46,533 nucleotides of DNA, from assembly GCA_012719645.1 (NCBI GenBank), contig JAAXZX010000040.1, positions 1 through 46,533 of the forward strand, read 5' to 3'. A model generated the notes under the pieces. That model did no database searches. It worked only from the letters and a program-made list of their open reading frames with translations, and was not told where the DNA came from. The position numbers and the translations under genes were made by a program. The stretch is from Clostridiaceae bacterium. GTDB taxonomy: Bacteria; Bacillota; Clostridia; DSM-8532. Below are positions 29,220 through 38,587 of this stretch, piece after piece. The stretch's first letter is position 1, and each line of letters starts with the position of its first letter.

Positions 29220-32200
29220 TCATCCGAACAGTGATAGCTGGCTGCTTTCCTCCATTCCGTCCAGGCAGCCGTGCTCCGCCAGGATCTCGATGACTGCCTT
29301 GGATATGCCCGATTTCATTTTCAGGTCCTCTATGGATACGAACTCGCCGTCTTTCCGGGAATCCACAATGCTTGCCGCCGCCGCGATCCCAAGCCCCTGC
29401 AGGGCCGTGAGGGGCGGAAGGATTCCGTCTTCGGTTATTATGAAGCGTGTGGCATGGGATTTATACAGGTCCACCGGAAGGCATTTTATGCCCCGGGCAT
29501 ACATCTCCCTGGCCACCTCCAGTATGGTAAGGAGGTCTTTCTCCTTTTGGGACGCCGCTTTGCCCTTCTCCTCTATATCCTTTATTGCCAGGCTCACCGC
29601 ATCGGGTCCCCGGGATATGATGTTGGCGTCGAACGTGTCTGCCCGGACGCTGTAATATGCGGCATAAAAGGCTTCGGGATAGTAGACCTTGAACCAGGCG
29701 ATCCTGAAGGCCATCATCACATACGCCGCGGCATGGGCTTTCGGGAACATGTACTTGATCTTTTTGCAGGAATCTATGTACCATTGGGGGACGCCCTTCT
29801 CCTTCATCAGTTCCTCGTTCTCGGGCGTCAGGCCCTTCCCCTTTCGAACACTCTCCATGATCTTGAAGGACGCGAGGGGCGGCAGGCCTTTCATCATCAG
29901 GTAGGTCATGATATCATCGCGGGTACAGATTACCTCCGGAAGCGTGGCTATGCCGCTTCGAACCAGGTCCTGCGCGTTGTTGAGCCAGACGTCGGTTCCG
30001 TGGGACAGTCCCGAAATGCGGATCAGTTCCGCGAAGGTGGTGGGCTTGGTGTCCTCCAGCATCTGCCTTACGAACTTGGTGCCGAACTCGGGAACCCCAA
30101 GGGTGCCCACCTGGCTGTCGATATCCTCCGGGTCGATTCCCAGGGGCTCGGTGCCCGAGAAGATGCCCATGGTCTTCTTTTCACCCAGGGGTATGGTCGT
30201 CGGATCAACACCTGTCAGGTCAGCCAGCATGCGGATGACCGTCGGATCATCGTGGCCCAGGATATCCAGCTTGAGAATCCTGCCGCTTATGGAATGGTAA
30301 TCGAAGTGGGTAGTGATGACCCCGGAATCGGTGTCGTCAGCCGGATGCTGTATCGGGGAAAAATCATATATCTCCTTGTACCGCGGCACCACCATGACCC
30401 CGCCGGGATGCTGGCCCGTAGTGCGCTTTGTTCCCATGCATCCGGCTGCCAGCCGTTCCAGTTCGGCCCGCGTGGCCGGTATCCCCCTCTCCTCCAGGAA
30501 CTTCCTTGCAAAGCCGAAGGCCGTCTTTTCCGCTATGGTGGAGATGGTTCCGGCCCGGAAGGTGTATCCCTCGCCGAACAGTTCCTCGGTATATTTATGG
30601 GCTCTCGCCTGGTATTCCCCGGAGAAGTTCAGGTCTATATCGGGCTCCTTGTCACCGTCGAAGCCCAGGAAGGTTTCAAATGGTATGTCATGGCCATCCT
30701 TGACGAGGGGTTCGCCGCAGTTGGGGCATGCCTTGTCGGGAAGGTCGAAGCCGCAGGCTATTTTTTCATCGTTTACAAAGAACTCGGAATACCTGCACTT
30801 ACCGCACCGGTAGTGGGGCGGAAGCGCGTTGACCTCGGTTATGCCGGTCAGGAAGGCCACGAAGGATGAGCCCACCGATCCCCTGGAACCTACAAGGTAG
30901 CCGTCGGACAGGGATTTCCGGACCAGCTTCCGGGCGACCATGTAAAGGGTTGAAAAGCCGTTCTTGATAATGGAATCCAGTTCCCGGTTCACCCTCTGCC
31001 TGACGAGTTCCGGCACGGGATCACCGTACAGTTCCCTGACCCGCTCCTCGCTTATGCGCTTGATATCCTCCTCGGCGCCTTCGAGCTGGGGCGGGTAGGT
31101 CCCGTCGGGTATGGGCAGGACATCCTCTATGCTGTCGCTTATGGCATTCGGGTTGGTTACGACCACCTCGAAGGCCTTTTCCCTGCCCAGGTAGGAGAAC
31201 TCCTCCAGCATCTCGTCGGTGGTCCTCAAAAATACAGGGGCTTGCTTGTCGGCATCTTCGTACCCCTGTCCTGCCTGGAGCACCTGCCTGAACACGGCGT
31301 CGTCGGGGTCCAGGTAATGGACGTCGCAGGTGGCAACCACCGGCTTGCCCAGCTGTTCTCCCAGTTCCACGATCCTGCGGTTTAAATCCCTCAGTTCTTC
31401 CTCGTCCTTAACCAGGCCGCTCCTGACCATGAACTGGTTATTGCCTATCGGCTGTATCTCCAGGTAGTCGTAGCGTGCGGCGATGGCCTCAACCTCTTCC
31501 CGGGGCTTTCCCTCCCGCAGGGCGCGGTACAGTTCGCCTGCCTCGCAAGCGCTTCCTATGATAAGGCCTTCACGGTATTTTACGAACAGGGACCAGGGAA
31601 CCCTTGGCCTTTTATACAAGTAGTTCAGATGGCTTTCCGAAACAATTCTGTACAGGTTCTTGAGCCCGGTCTGGTTCTTTACAAGGATAATGGCATGGTA
31701 GGTCTCCGGGCTCTTGTAGTCCAGCACACCCTTCCTGTTATACCGTTCGTCGGTCAGAAGATAGGCTTCCATTCCATAGATGACCCTGATCTCCTTTCCG
31801 GACTTTTTGAGGGAAGCGGCAACCGCCTGTGCCTCCGGGAAGGCCTGGACCACACCGTGGTCGGTGACGGCGATGGCCTTGTGCCCCCAGTCGGCGGCGC
31901 GCTGGATCGCGTCCTTCACCGATGTTACGGCATCCATCTGGCTCATCTGTGTATGAAGATGCAATTCCACCCTTTTATGCTCAGCCAGGTCCATCCTTTT
32001 TGCAGTGCTTCCCTCAGTAAGTTCGATGGATCTGAGCCTTATGGTAAGCTCCTTCTCAAAAGCGTCAAACTCCGCGTTTCCGTTAACCCGGACATAAACG
32101 CCCGGCTTCAGCTTCTCTTTAAGGACCTCCATCTCGGTTTCCTTCGGGAAGGCCTTGCAGGTGAGGGACGAGGTCCTGTCGGTTATGTCAAGGCTCAGCA

Positions 32201-33023
32201 GGGTGCGCCCGTTTTTCAGTTCGCGCGTTTCAAACTTGATGATTTCACCCGAAAGAGTTACATTCCCCGAATTAATGTCCACTTCTATCATGGGCAGAGA
32301 CTCGCCGGAAAACGGCCTGCCAAAAATAACGTTCCTGCCGTTTGCGTCCTTTCCCCTGGCCGCGCCTTTTTTCCCGTACCTTGCGCGGCCTTTTTCCTTA
32401 ACTGCGGAAGCTGCCGATCCGTTTTTGCTCGCGCTCTTCGGCCCTTCTTCCCGGATAACCTGCGCAACGATCCGGGCTTCGTTCTCCAGCTTTTCGGCGA
32501 TATAGTCAATGGCTTCATGCTCCGGGTCCCCTGTCCTGCTGAAGGAAACCCTGACATCGCTCCGGAACAGCATCCTGAAGACCTTCGCAATATAGTTTCC
32601 GGCGCCGGACGCCTCCAGCACCGACGCGGCCGTACCGGGAAGGCACACCGTAAGGTTCCTTCCTTCAAGCCTGTATTGTGCGTTTTTCAGGAAAGGCGCA
32701 AGATGGGACTTGTTACGGCAGATGTAGCAGTTCAGCATCTCCTTGTGCCACTCGTCCAGTTCCTTCGGAAGTGGTATGGAAAAGGCGGGTTTTATGTCGA
32801 CACGCGCGCTGAAGTAATCGGCGAGCGTTTTTTCAAGCTGCATGATCCTGTCGGGGCAGACCTGCTGGCATATATCAAGACAGAGTTCGACTCTTCTATC
32901 GGATTTATGGTATTGGAGGTTGGTTATAAAGGCTTTCGAAAAATCCTCCTGGAACTGTTCCAGGGGTATGATGTGTTTAAACGCCTCGCAAAGGGTTGAC
33001 TTCTTGAGAACGCCTTCATCCAT
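29220..33023 (-). CDS. polC: DNA polymerase III PolC, apparently lacking the 3'-5' exonuclease domain
   Basis: Replicative DNA polymerase of Firmicutes. Order: N-terminal domain (~1-190), a low-complexity Lys/Ala linker (~195-232), OB domain (~240-335), PHP domain from VELHLHTQMSQMDAV (~352), zinc site with CGKC and CPNC, palm and fingers (PDIDLNFSGEYQ, GTKRTTGQHPGG, LKLDILGHDDPT), and the clamp-binding tail SQLSLFG. In B. subtilis PolC (~1437 aa) a DnaQ-like exonuclease of ~180 residues interrupts PHP. Here GMEAYLL (~418-424) is joined by ~17 residues to YHAIILVKNQTGLKNLY (~442), so no DxE-type FDVETTG motif exists and length falls to 1267. The reading frame is otherwise intact. Proofreading would need a separate exonuclease. 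The start ATG 33023 has only a weak Shine-Dalgarno site. Confidence 0.95.
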   Translation of the reverse strand: MDEGVLKKSTLCEAFKHIIPLEQFQEDFSKAFITNLQYHKSDRRVELCLDICQQVCPDRIMQLEKTLADYFSARVDIKPAFSIPLPKELDEWHKEMLNCYICRNKSHLAPFLKNAQYRLEGRNLTVCLPGTAASVLEASGAGNYIAKVFRMLFRSDVRVSFSRTGDPEHEAIDYIAEKLENEARIVAQVIREEGPKSASKNGSAASAVKEKGRARYGKKGAARGKDANGRNVIFGRPFSGESLPMIEVDINSGNVTLSGEIIKFETRELKNGRTLLSLDITDRTSSLTCKAFPKETEMEVLKEKLKPGVYVRVNGNAEFDAFEKELTIRLRSIELTEGSTAKRMDLAEHKRVELHLHTQMSQMDAVTSVKDAIQRAADWGHKAIAVTDHGVVQAFPEAQAVAASLKKSGKEIRVIYGMEAYLLTDERYNRKGVLDYKSPETYHAIILVKNQTGLKNLYRIVSESHLNYLYKRPRVPWSLFVKYREGLIIGSACEAGELYRALREGKPREEVEAIAARYDYLEIQPIGNNQFMVRSGLVKDEEELRDLNRRIVELGEQLGKPVVATCDVHYLDPDDAVFRQVLQAGQGYEDADKQAPVFLRTTDEMLEEFSYLGREKAFEVVVTNPNAISDSIEDVLPIPDGTYPPQLEGAEEDIKRISEERVRELYGDPVPELVRQRVNRELDSIIKNGFSTLYMVARKLVRKSLSDGYLVGSRGSVGSSFVAFLTGITEVNALPPHYRCGKCRYSEFFVNDEKIACGFDLPDKACPNCGEPLVKDGHDIPFETFLGFDGDKEPDIDLNFSGEYQARAHKYTEELFGEGYTFRAGTISTIAEKTAFGFARKFLEERGIPATRAELERLAAGCMGTKRTTGQHPGGVMVVPRYKEIYDFSPIQHPADDTDSGVITTHFDYHSISGRILKLDILGHDDPTVIRMLADLTGVDPTTIPLGEKKTMGIFSGTEPLGIDPEDIDSQVGTLGVPEFGTKFVRQMLEDTKPTTFAELIRISGLSHGTDVWLNNAQDLVRSGIATLPEVICTRDDIMTYLMMKGLPPLASFKIMESVRKGKGLTPENEELMKEKGVPQWYIDSCKKIKYMFPKAHAAAYVMMAFRIAWFKVYYPEAFYAAYYSVRADTFDANIISRGPDAVSLAIKDIEEKGKAASQKEKDLLTILEVAREMYARGIKCLPVDLYKSHATRFIITEDGILPPLTALQGLGIAAAASIVDSRKDGEFVSIEDLKMKSGISKAVIEILAEHGCLDGMEESSQLSLFG

Positions 33024-33193
33024 GGTTTTTTCAGTCCTTTCAGGAAGTGCGGCTCATGGTTTGCTTATGTTTATACTCATATTCTACCATATGTGCGGTA
33101 CCTGGGGGAGATATAATATGCCAAACAAACCCAAATTCCCCGGAAGACAGACGGGAAGCCTGTCTGCATGCTGTCGGAGAGTGAAAGAAAATG

Positions 33194-33745
33194 TCAGACA
33201 GACCCGAATCCGCTGAATGGAAAGATGCGCAGGATGCACCTTCCGATAACCCGGTCACTGTTCACAGGCCCGAAAACCCGGCTGTCCCGGCTTTTGCCCG
33301 GCAGCCTGTTGTCGCCCATTACATAAATGCAGCCTTCAGGCACGACGATATCGGAATGGATATCGCTTACTTCTTCGGTATAGTCACCGTTGATGTAGGG
33401 TTCCTGGAGTTCCTGCCCGTCAACATAGACCTTCCCGTCCTTTATCAGGATATGCTGGCCTTCCAGGGCTATAACACGCTTTATGACGTGCTTCCGGTTG
33501 CCCTCCAGGAGTTCCGGGATCCTCAGTACGACGATATCCCCCTGGCGCAGGGTTCCAAAGCGCGGGGTGAGGCTCTCAATGATCAGTACATCATTGTTAT
33601 TAAGGGTAGGGACCATGGAAGTTCCTTCAACGATGGTGATCCTGCCCAGGAACAAAACGATAAAAAGGGCCAGTATTACGGCAATACCGATATACAGGGC
33701 CCATTCAAGTATTTCTTTTGCAAGTTTATTTTTCACTTTCTTCAA
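33194..33745 (-). CDS. lepB: signal peptidase I
   Basis: Membrane serine protease that removes signal peptides from exported proteins. 183 aa, the single-helix Gram-positive type. It has one transmembrane segment (~12-33), the catalytic Ser43 in GTSMVPTL, Lys89 in HVIKRVIA, and the GDNR motif in [16 protein letters not shown]. The start is TTG 33745, overlapping the last 20 nt of aspS; GTG 33736 is an alternative. The overlap implies translational coupling. It is the last gene of hisS-aspS-lepB. The surface protein at 406-1737 has a type I signal and is a likely substrate. Confidence 0.92.
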   Translation of the reverse strand: MKKVKNKLAKEILEWALYIGIAVILALFIVLFLGRITIVEGTSMVPTLNNNDVLIIESLTPRFGTLRQGDIVVLRIPELLEGNRKHVIKRVIALEGQHILIKDGKVYVDGQELQEPYINGDYTEEVSDIHSDIVVPEGCIYVMGDNRLPGKSRDSRVFGPVNSDRVIGRCILRIFPFSGFGSV

Positions 33746-35522
33746 TCACCGTCTTGATATGAAGCTCGTCAAGCTGCTTTTCCTCCACCGTGTCGGGAGC
33801 GTTGGACATAAGGCACGCAGCGGTCTGGACCTTTGGGAAGGCTATGACGTCGCGGATGTTGTTGGTGCCTGCAAGCAGCATGGTCAGCCTGTCCAGTCCA
33901 AAAGCCATTCCGCCGTGGGGAGGCGTGCCATACCTGAATGCCTCAAGCATGAACCCAAAACGGTCCTTTGCCTGCTCGTCGGAAAGCCCAATCACCTTGA
34001 ACATTTTGGCCTGGAGGTCCTGGCTGTGGATACGGATGCTGCCTCCACCCACCTCATATCCGTTTATAACCATATCGTAAGCCTTGGAACGCACCCTTCC
34101 GGGATCGGTATCCAGGTACTCTATATCCTCGTCCATGGGAGCCGTAAACATATGATGCTTGGCTACCCATCGCTGCTCTTCCTCATCGTATTCCAGGAGC
34201 GGGAACTCGGTAACCCAGAGAACATCGAAGCGTTTATGGTCGATGAGCCCCAGCTTCTCCCCAAGTTCCAGGCGAAGATGCCCAAGGGCGTCAAAGACGA
34301 TCTCATCCTTGTCAGCCACGAAGAGGAGCAGGTCTCCGGGTTGGGCGTCCAATCTTTCCTTGATCCTGCTGATCTCGTCTTCTGTCAGGAACTTGGCTAT
34401 GGGTGACCTCAGCCCGTCCTCTTCCACCGCCATCCATGCGAGGCCTTTGGCCTTGTAGGTTTTTGCCGTCTCGCCCAGGGCATCTATTTCCTTGCGGGAG
34501 AACTTCGAACCCGCGCCCCTGGCGTTGATGGCGCGCACGCTGCCGCCGTTTTCCACCGCGTCTTTGAAGACTTTGAAGCCGGATGCGGCCACAATGTCCG
34601 AGATATTCACAAGCTCAAGCCCGAAGCGGGTGTCAGGCTTGTCGGAGCCGAACCTTTCCATGGCCTCGGCATAGGTGAGCCTCTTTAACGGAACAGGGAT
34701 GTCGATGCCCTTCAGTTCCCTGAACAGGCGGCTTATGAAGCCTTCGTTAATGGCCAGCACATCCTCGATGTCCACAAATGACATTTCAAGGTCTATCTGT
34801 GTAAACTCGGGCTGGCGGTCGGCCCTCAGGTCCTCATCCCTGAAGCACTTCACGATCTGCATGTAACGATCGAAGCCCGATACCATCAGAAGCTGCTTGA
34901 ATATCTGCGGAGACTGTGGAAGCGCGTAGAACTTGCCCGGATGGATACGGCTGGGGACCAGGTAGTCCCTTGCCCCTTCCGGCGTGCTCTTGGTCAGGAC
35001 AGGTGTTTCTATTTCCAAAAACCCGTTTTCATCATAATAGTCACGGGCTAACTTGGCTATCCTGTGGCGAAGTATGAGATTCCTCTGCAGATGGGGGCGC
35101 CTGAGGTCGAGATAGCGGTGCTTCAGCCTTAAAACCTCGTTGGCGTCGGTGTTTTCCTCGATATGGAACGGAGGAATCTCGGATTTATTCAGGATCCTGA
35201 GCTCGGAAGCAATTATCTCAAGCTCCCCGGTTTCCATGTTCGGGTTGATGTCTTTTTCGCTTCTTCGTTCAAGAGTCCCCTTCACGGCCAGGACGAATTC
35301 ACTCCTGACCTGCAATGCTTTCGCGTGAAGTTCCGGATCGGTCTCACTGTTGAATACCACCTGGATGATTCCGCTTCTGTCCCTCAAAGTGACAAAAATC
35401 AGTTTTCCCAGGTCCCTTCTTCTCTGCACCCATCCCATAACCACAACTTCTTTGCCTACGTCGGTTACTTTGAGTTCGGTGCAGCGATGTGTTCTTTTCA
35501 AGCCTTTCATGCTCTCTGCCAT
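33726..35522 (-). CDS. aspS: aspartyl-tRNA synthetase
   Basis: Class II synthetase of the bacterial type with GAD insertion, 598 aa. The N-terminal OB anticodon-binding domain (~10-110: [22 protein letters not shown]) is followed by the catalytic core with motif 1 ([25 protein letters not shown]), motif 2 ([23 protein letters not shown]) and motif 3 ([15 protein letters not shown]), with the GAD domain at ~300-400. Whether it is discriminating (tRNA-Asp only) or also charges tRNA-Asn cannot be settled here. ATG 35522 has GAGAGG 9 nt upstream. It is 15 bp after hisS, a common Firmicute pairing. Confidence 0.96.
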   Translation of the reverse strand: MAESMKGLKRTHRCTELKVTDVGKEVVVMGWVQRRRDLGKLIFVTLRDRSGIIQVVFNSETDPELHAKALQVRSEFVLAVKGTLERRSEKDINPNMETGELEIIASELRILNKSEIPPFHIEENTDANEVLRLKHRYLDLRRPHLQRNLILRHRIAKLARDYYDENGFLEIETPVLTKSTPEGARDYLVPSRIHPGKFYALPQSPQIFKQLLMVSGFDRYMQIVKCFRDEDLRADRQPEFTQIDLEMSFVDIEDVLAINEGFISRLFRELKGIDIPVPLKRLTYAEAMERFGSDKPDTRFGLELVNISDIVAASGFKVFKDAVENGGSVRAINARGAGSKFSRKEIDALGETAKTYKAKGLAWMAVEEDGLRSPIAKFLTEDEISRIKERLDAQPGDLLLFVADKDEIVFDALGHLRLELGEKLGLIDHKRFDVLWVTEFPLLEYDEEEQRWVAKHHMFTAPMDEDIEYLDTDPGRVRSKAYDMVINGYEVGGGSIRIHSQDLQAKMFKVIGLSDEQAKDRFGFMLEAFRYGTPPHGGMAFGLDRLTMLLAGTNNIRDVIAFPKVQTAACLMSNAPDTVEEKQLDELHIKTVIEESEK

Positions 35523-35537
35523 ATATATCTGCCTCTC

Positions 35538-36806
35538 TTAGTCGTTTTCCCTTTTCTTTATAAGTCTGTCGATCAGGGTATCAAGGCTGATATCCCTGGA
35601 TTCGCCGGTTTTCATGTCCTTCAGTGAGGCCTTGTTGCTCTCCACCTCGTTGTCCCCGATTATGAGGGCATACCTGGCGCCCAGCTTGTCCGCGTATTTC
35701 ATCTGGGCCTTTACGCTCCTGCCCATGATATCCTTGATGCAGGTTATGCCCTTCGACCTGAGATCCCAGGCAAGCCTTTCGCAAAGCCTGTCCGCCTGTT
35801 CGCCGATGGACCCCAGGTAGATGTCCGGGCCCGGTCTGGACGGGATTTGGATGCCCTGGCTCTCCATCTCAAGGAGCAGCCGCTCGACTCCTATGGCAAA
35901 GCCGATGCCCGGTGTCGGCGGTCCGCCGCAGAGCTCAATGAGGGTATCATAACGGCCGCCTCCGCAGACGGTGCCCTGGGTGCCGATATTCCGTGACACG
36001 AACTCGAAGACCGTCCTGTTGTAGTAGTCCAGCCCCCTTACGATCGCCTTGTCGATCTCGTAAGGTATACCGATATCCTGGAGCCCCTGCGTGACCTTTT
36101 CAAAATGCTCCCTGCAATCATCGCAGATATTGTCAAGCAGGGAGGGCGCATCTTTCAGATATGTCCTGCAGCCTTCCTCCTTGCAGTCAAGGATGCGCAT
36201 GGGATTGCGGTTTATGCGGCCCCTGCAGTTTTCGCACATATTGTCTATCTTGTCCGCAAGGAATTCCTTCAGCATTTGGTTGTATGCCTTTCGGCATTCG
36301 GCACAGCCGATGCTGTTCAGGTTAAGTGTGAGGTTCTTTATGCCGAGGCTGTTGAAAAACAGGACCATAAGGGAGATTACCTCAACGTCTGCCGAAGGGT
36401 CCTTTGCTCCGAACAGTTCCACGCCGAGCTGGTGGAATTCGCGGTAGCGGCCTTTCTGCATCTTTTCATAGCGGTAGGCCGTGATATTGTAAAAGAGTTT
36501 TGTAGGCTGTGGCCATGAAGACATACCGTTCTCTATATAACTCCTGACCACGCCCGCGGTGCCTTCAGGACGCAAGGTAAGGCTCCTTCCGCCCTTGTCC
36601 TCAAAGGTGTACATCTCCTTCTGGACAATGTCGGTGGTCTCGCCTACCCCTCTCTGGAAAAGCTCGGTATGCTCGAAAACAGGCAGACGGATTTCCCTGT
36701 AGCCAAATCTGCTGCATATTTCAGCGAATTTCTTCTCCACGTAATACCATTTATCTATCTCGTCAGGCAGTATGTCATGGGTTCCTTTCGGCGCCTGTGT
36801 AAGCAT
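35538..36806 (-). CDS. hisS: histidyl-tRNA synthetase
   Basis: Class II synthetase, 422 aa. The N-terminal KGTHDILP motif, the catalytic core with RPEGTAGVVRSY, motif 2 (RYEKMQKGRYREFHQLGVE), the histidine-specific GLDYYNRTVFEF and motif 3 (GGGRYDTLIELCGG...GFAIGVERLLLEM) are all present. The C-terminal anticodon domain runs from ~330. Typical four-Cys insertion residues (CRG, CKEEGC, CDDC) in ~185-235 suggest a metal-bound insertion domain. ATG 36806 is favoured over 36824, with GGGAG about 11 nt upstream. It is first in the hisS-aspS-lepB unit, with its own promoter and no T-box leader. Confidence 0.96.
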   Translation of the reverse strand: MLTQAPKGTHDILPDEIDKWYYVEKKFAEICSRFGYREIRLPVFEHTELFQRGVGETTDIVQKEMYTFEDKGGRSLTLRPEGTAGVVRSYIENGMSSWPQPTKLFYNITAYRYEKMQKGRYREFHQLGVELFGAKDPSADVEVISLMVLFFNSLGIKNLTLNLNSIGCAECRKAYNQMLKEFLADKIDNMCENCRGRINRNPMRILDCKEEGCRTYLKDAPSLLDNICDDCREHFEKVTQGLQDIGIPYEIDKAIVRGLDYYNRTVFEFVSRNIGTQGTVCGGGRYDTLIELCGGPPTPGIGFAIGVERLLLEMESQGIQIPSRPGPDIYLGSIGEQADRLCERLAWDLRSKGITCIKDIMGRSVKAQMKYADKLGARYALIIGDNEVESNKASLKDMKTGESRDISLDTLIDRLIKKREND

Positions 36807-36847
36807 TCTTCGCCACTCTCCCATCCATTCGTCAGGTCTTTCGATTC

Positions 36848-36877
36848 ATTGTAACCATTAGGCCATGGGGTTGTCAA
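36848..36877 (-). promoter_or_regulatory. promoter of hisS-aspS-lepB
   Basis: Minus strand: TTGACA (36877-36872, consensus), 18-bp spacer, TACAAT (36853-36848). Transcription would start near 36841, about 35 nt before the hisS ATG, leaving no room for a T-box riboswitch. An imperfect inverted repeat around GGCAGG/CCTGCC lies just upstream at about 36884-36915. Confidence 0.75.
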
Positions 36878-36946
36878 CGTATGGCACGGGGCAGGCACCT
36901 GCCGCACGGCCATGGCAGCGCATTGTGACCGGCATCTCCAACCGGT

Positions 36947-37627
36947 TCATCCGCTGTATTTCTTGTATCCCGGATGGCGGCCGGTTAGCCTGAACCCTTT
37001 CCGTATATCGATGAGCCGGTCTATGTTATCCTTTGATATTTCCCGCTCCCCTCCAAGAAGCCTGGCGGTGAGGCTGATCTTTGCCTGGAGTTCAAGGGTT
37101 TCCATGCGGTAATAGGCGGTAATAAGATCTGCGCCTACGGCAAGGGCTCCATGGTTCTCCAGCAGCACCACGTCATGCTCCCGGATAAAGGGTGCGATGC
37201 TGTCGGGCACCTCATAGGTGGAGGGTGTGCCATACGGGGCAATGGGGACAGAACCGAGAGTCAGGACTGTTTCCACCATGGAATATGAGTCCAAGGGAAT
37301 ATGTGCCACAGCAAACCCGGTGGCGGTGGGCGGATGGGCATGGACCACGGCGCCAACGTCATCCCTCTCCTGGTAGCACCGCATATGCATCTTTATCTCG
37401 CTCGAAGGCCTGTAGCCCGGATTTCCGGAAACCAATTCGCCCTTTGAATTGACAAGCACCAGCATCTCCGGGGTGATGAAACTCTTGCTGATTCCGGTGG
37501 GCGTTGCCATGAAAAGGTCGTCCTCTATTTTTACGGTAACATTCCCGTCATTGGCTGCGACCCAGCCCAGTTGCCACATCCTGTGGCAGACATCACACAG
37601 TTGTTCTCGCAATTGCTGAAATTCCAT
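36947..37627 (-). CDS. class II aldolase/adducin family protein (FucA/AraD-like)
   Basis: 226-aa zinc-dependent aldolase or epimerase of the FucA/AraD/RhaD superfamily. Visible active-site parts: GNVTVKI and TPTGISK phosphate-binding loops, SSEIKMH with the catalytic Glu (~75), HAHPPTATGFA (zinc His pair) and LLENHGALAVG with the third His (~155). It could be L-fuculose-1-phosphate or L-ribulose-5-phosphate type; neighbours give no pathway, so the substrate is open. ATG 37627 is used. The nearest neighbours are hisS downstream (minus) and the divergent tetR gene upstream, with a REP-containing gap of 285 bp. Confidence 0.88.
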   Translation of the reverse strand: MEFQQLREQLCDVCHRMWQLGWVAANDGNVTVKIEDDLFMATPTGISKSFITPEMLVLVNSKGELVSGNPGYRPSSEIKMHMRCYQERDDVGAVVHAHPPTATGFAVAHIPLDSYSMVETVLTLGSVPIAPYGTPSTYEVPDSIAPFIREHDVVLLENHGALAVGADLITAYYRMETLELQAKISLTARLLGGEREISKDNIDRLIDIRKGFRLTGRHPGYKKYSG

Positions 37628-37693
37628 ATCAGTTTTCCTTTCCGTGTCTTTATTGTATACAAGCTATTTTATCATATCGACACACGCAATAGC

Positions 37694-37837
37694 GAGAAAA
37701 GAGATGCTGAAAGACAGAAAAGAGCAACCGGATATTAGAAATGGGATGTCCCAAAACATACCAGAGGAACCGTCCCTCTGGTTTGACAAACCAGGAGAAC
37801 CGTCCCCGTGGTTTGAGAGAAAAGAGATGCTGAAAGA
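37694..37837. repeat. REP pair enclosed by an exact 21-bp direct repeat
   Basis: Positions 37694-37714 and 37817-37837 are identical (21 nt, beginning GAGAAAAGAGATGC). They flank two REP-like 23-bp units at 37760-37782 and 37790-37812. The arrangement resembles a duplication bracketing the REP insertion or a local tandem duplication. The second copy ends 14 bp before the -35 box of the tetR promoter. Confidence 0.85.
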
Positions 37838-37851
37838 TTTCGATTTTCCTG

Positions 37852-37881
37852 TTGACAAGGGAAGATCAGGTATGGTACAAT
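37852..37881 (+). promoter_or_regulatory. tetR promoter
   Basis: TTGACA (37852-37857), 18-bp spacer, TACAAT (37876-37881), followed two bases later by the operator. AGAGG lies 7 nt before the ATG at 37913. Confidence 0.8.
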
Positions 37882-37883
37882 TC

Positions 37884-37895
37884 TAACGAACGTTA
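37884..37895. promoter_or_regulatory. TetR operator 1 (autoregulation)
   Basis: TAACG-AA-CGTTA, an inverted repeat with a 2-bp centre, located at the transcription start just after the -10 box of the tetR promoter. The identical 12-mer is at 38547-38558 in front of the next operon. Confidence 0.8.
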
Positions 37896-37912
37896 AATTA
37901 AGAGGTTGTATT

Positions 37913-38473
37913 ATGGTTGATAATGATTTGAAAGAACGCATTAAAAAAGCGGCGGTTGAACATTTCAATACCAACGGTTACCATGGAACGACCATTCGCA
38001 ATATTGCCAAAGAGGTAAACTGCTCCCTGCCTATGATCTATTATTACTATGAAAATAAGAAAGAGCTGTTTGATGAGATTATAAAGAAGGACTTCTTCGC
38101 TCTTTTAAAAAGGCAGGCGTCGCTCTTGAAAATAGATAATGTAATCGATTTCTACACAAAGTTTATTTACGATTTAAACTTCCTGAGCGACTACGACAAA
38201 AAGGTTTATCGTCTTGGTATAAAGGTTTACCTGTCATTTGACGGCGATGAGGAGTTAATGAGCCTCATGGATGAGTGGGAAAAGAGTATATTGCCAAGGC
38301 ACCATCAGCTTCTCAAACCATATATTAAAAATGCCGCCGATGAAACTGCTGTAGTGAGAACCCTGGTACACTTACTGGAGACAATGATCCAAAACATCGT
38401 TGTGAAAAACCGGCATCTTCCTGAAGCTGAGATAAGGGAAGAGATCTCCATTGTTCTGCGTAACTTCTTATAG
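37913..38473 (+). CDS. TetR/AcrR family transcriptional repressor
   Basis: 186-aa regulator. The N-terminal TetR helix-turn-helix (~7-55) shows the family pattern: AAVEHFNTNGYHGTTIRNIAKEVNCSLPMIYYYYENKKELF. The C-terminal ligand/dimer domain (~60-186) is all helical and not assignable to a ligand. Two identical TAACGAACGTTA sites flank the gene, one on its own promoter and one inside the promoter of the following operon, so it very likely represses both. It is lower in GC than the dcw genes, which together with nearby REP units suggests acquired DNA. A possible terminator follows at 38500-38536. Confidence 0.92.
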   Translation: MVDNDLKERIKKAAVEHFNTNGYHGTTIRNIAKEVNCSLPMIYYYYENKKELFDEIIKKDFFALLKRQASLLKIDNVIDFYTKFIYDLNFLSDYDKKVYRLGIKVYLSFDGDEELMSLMDEWEKSILPRHHQLLKPYIKNAADETAVVRTLVHLLETMIQNIVVKNRHLPEAEIREEISIVLRNFL

Positions 38474-38499
38474 TTCGGTTATGGCCTGGGGAACCAGGC

Positions 38500-38536
38500 A
38501 AATATAAGCCGGCATGCAAATTGCCGTTTTATATTT
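38500..38536 (+). terminator. possible terminator after tetR
   Basis: AAATATAA/TTATATTT and CGGC/GCCG pair around ATGCAAATT. The 3' arm is T-rich and there is no clean T-tract. It overlaps the -35 region of the next promoter. A second small hairpin (GCCTGG GGAA CCAGGC) lies at 38484-38499. Confidence 0.4.
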
Positions 38537-38562
38537 ACCAATATCCTAACGAACGTTATATT
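38534..38562 (+). promoter_or_regulatory. promoter of the TetR-controlled operon with operator 2
   Basis: TTTACC (38534-38539), 17-bp spacer, TATATT (38557-38562). The operator TAACGAACGTTA (38547-38558) fills the second half of the spacer and touches the -10 box, the classical position for blocking RNA polymerase. Confidence 0.7.
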
Positions 38563-38587
38563 AAATATAATAAAAGGAGTGATTTTA

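Noticed and set aside
29271-32999. Long open frames on the plus strand opposite polC (29271-30869 and 31629-32999)
   Set aside because: They are antisense to a clear polC gene, have no family features or ribosome sites, and result from high-GC third positions.
36807-36946. T-box riboswitch upstream of hisS
   Set aside because: The predicted promoter leaves only about 35 nt of leader; no T-box motif or specifier loop fits.
37644-37886. Plus-strand ORF of 80 codons upstream of tetR
   Set aside because: It reads through the REP units and the 21-bp duplicated sequence and overlaps the tetR promoter; a by-product of repeats.
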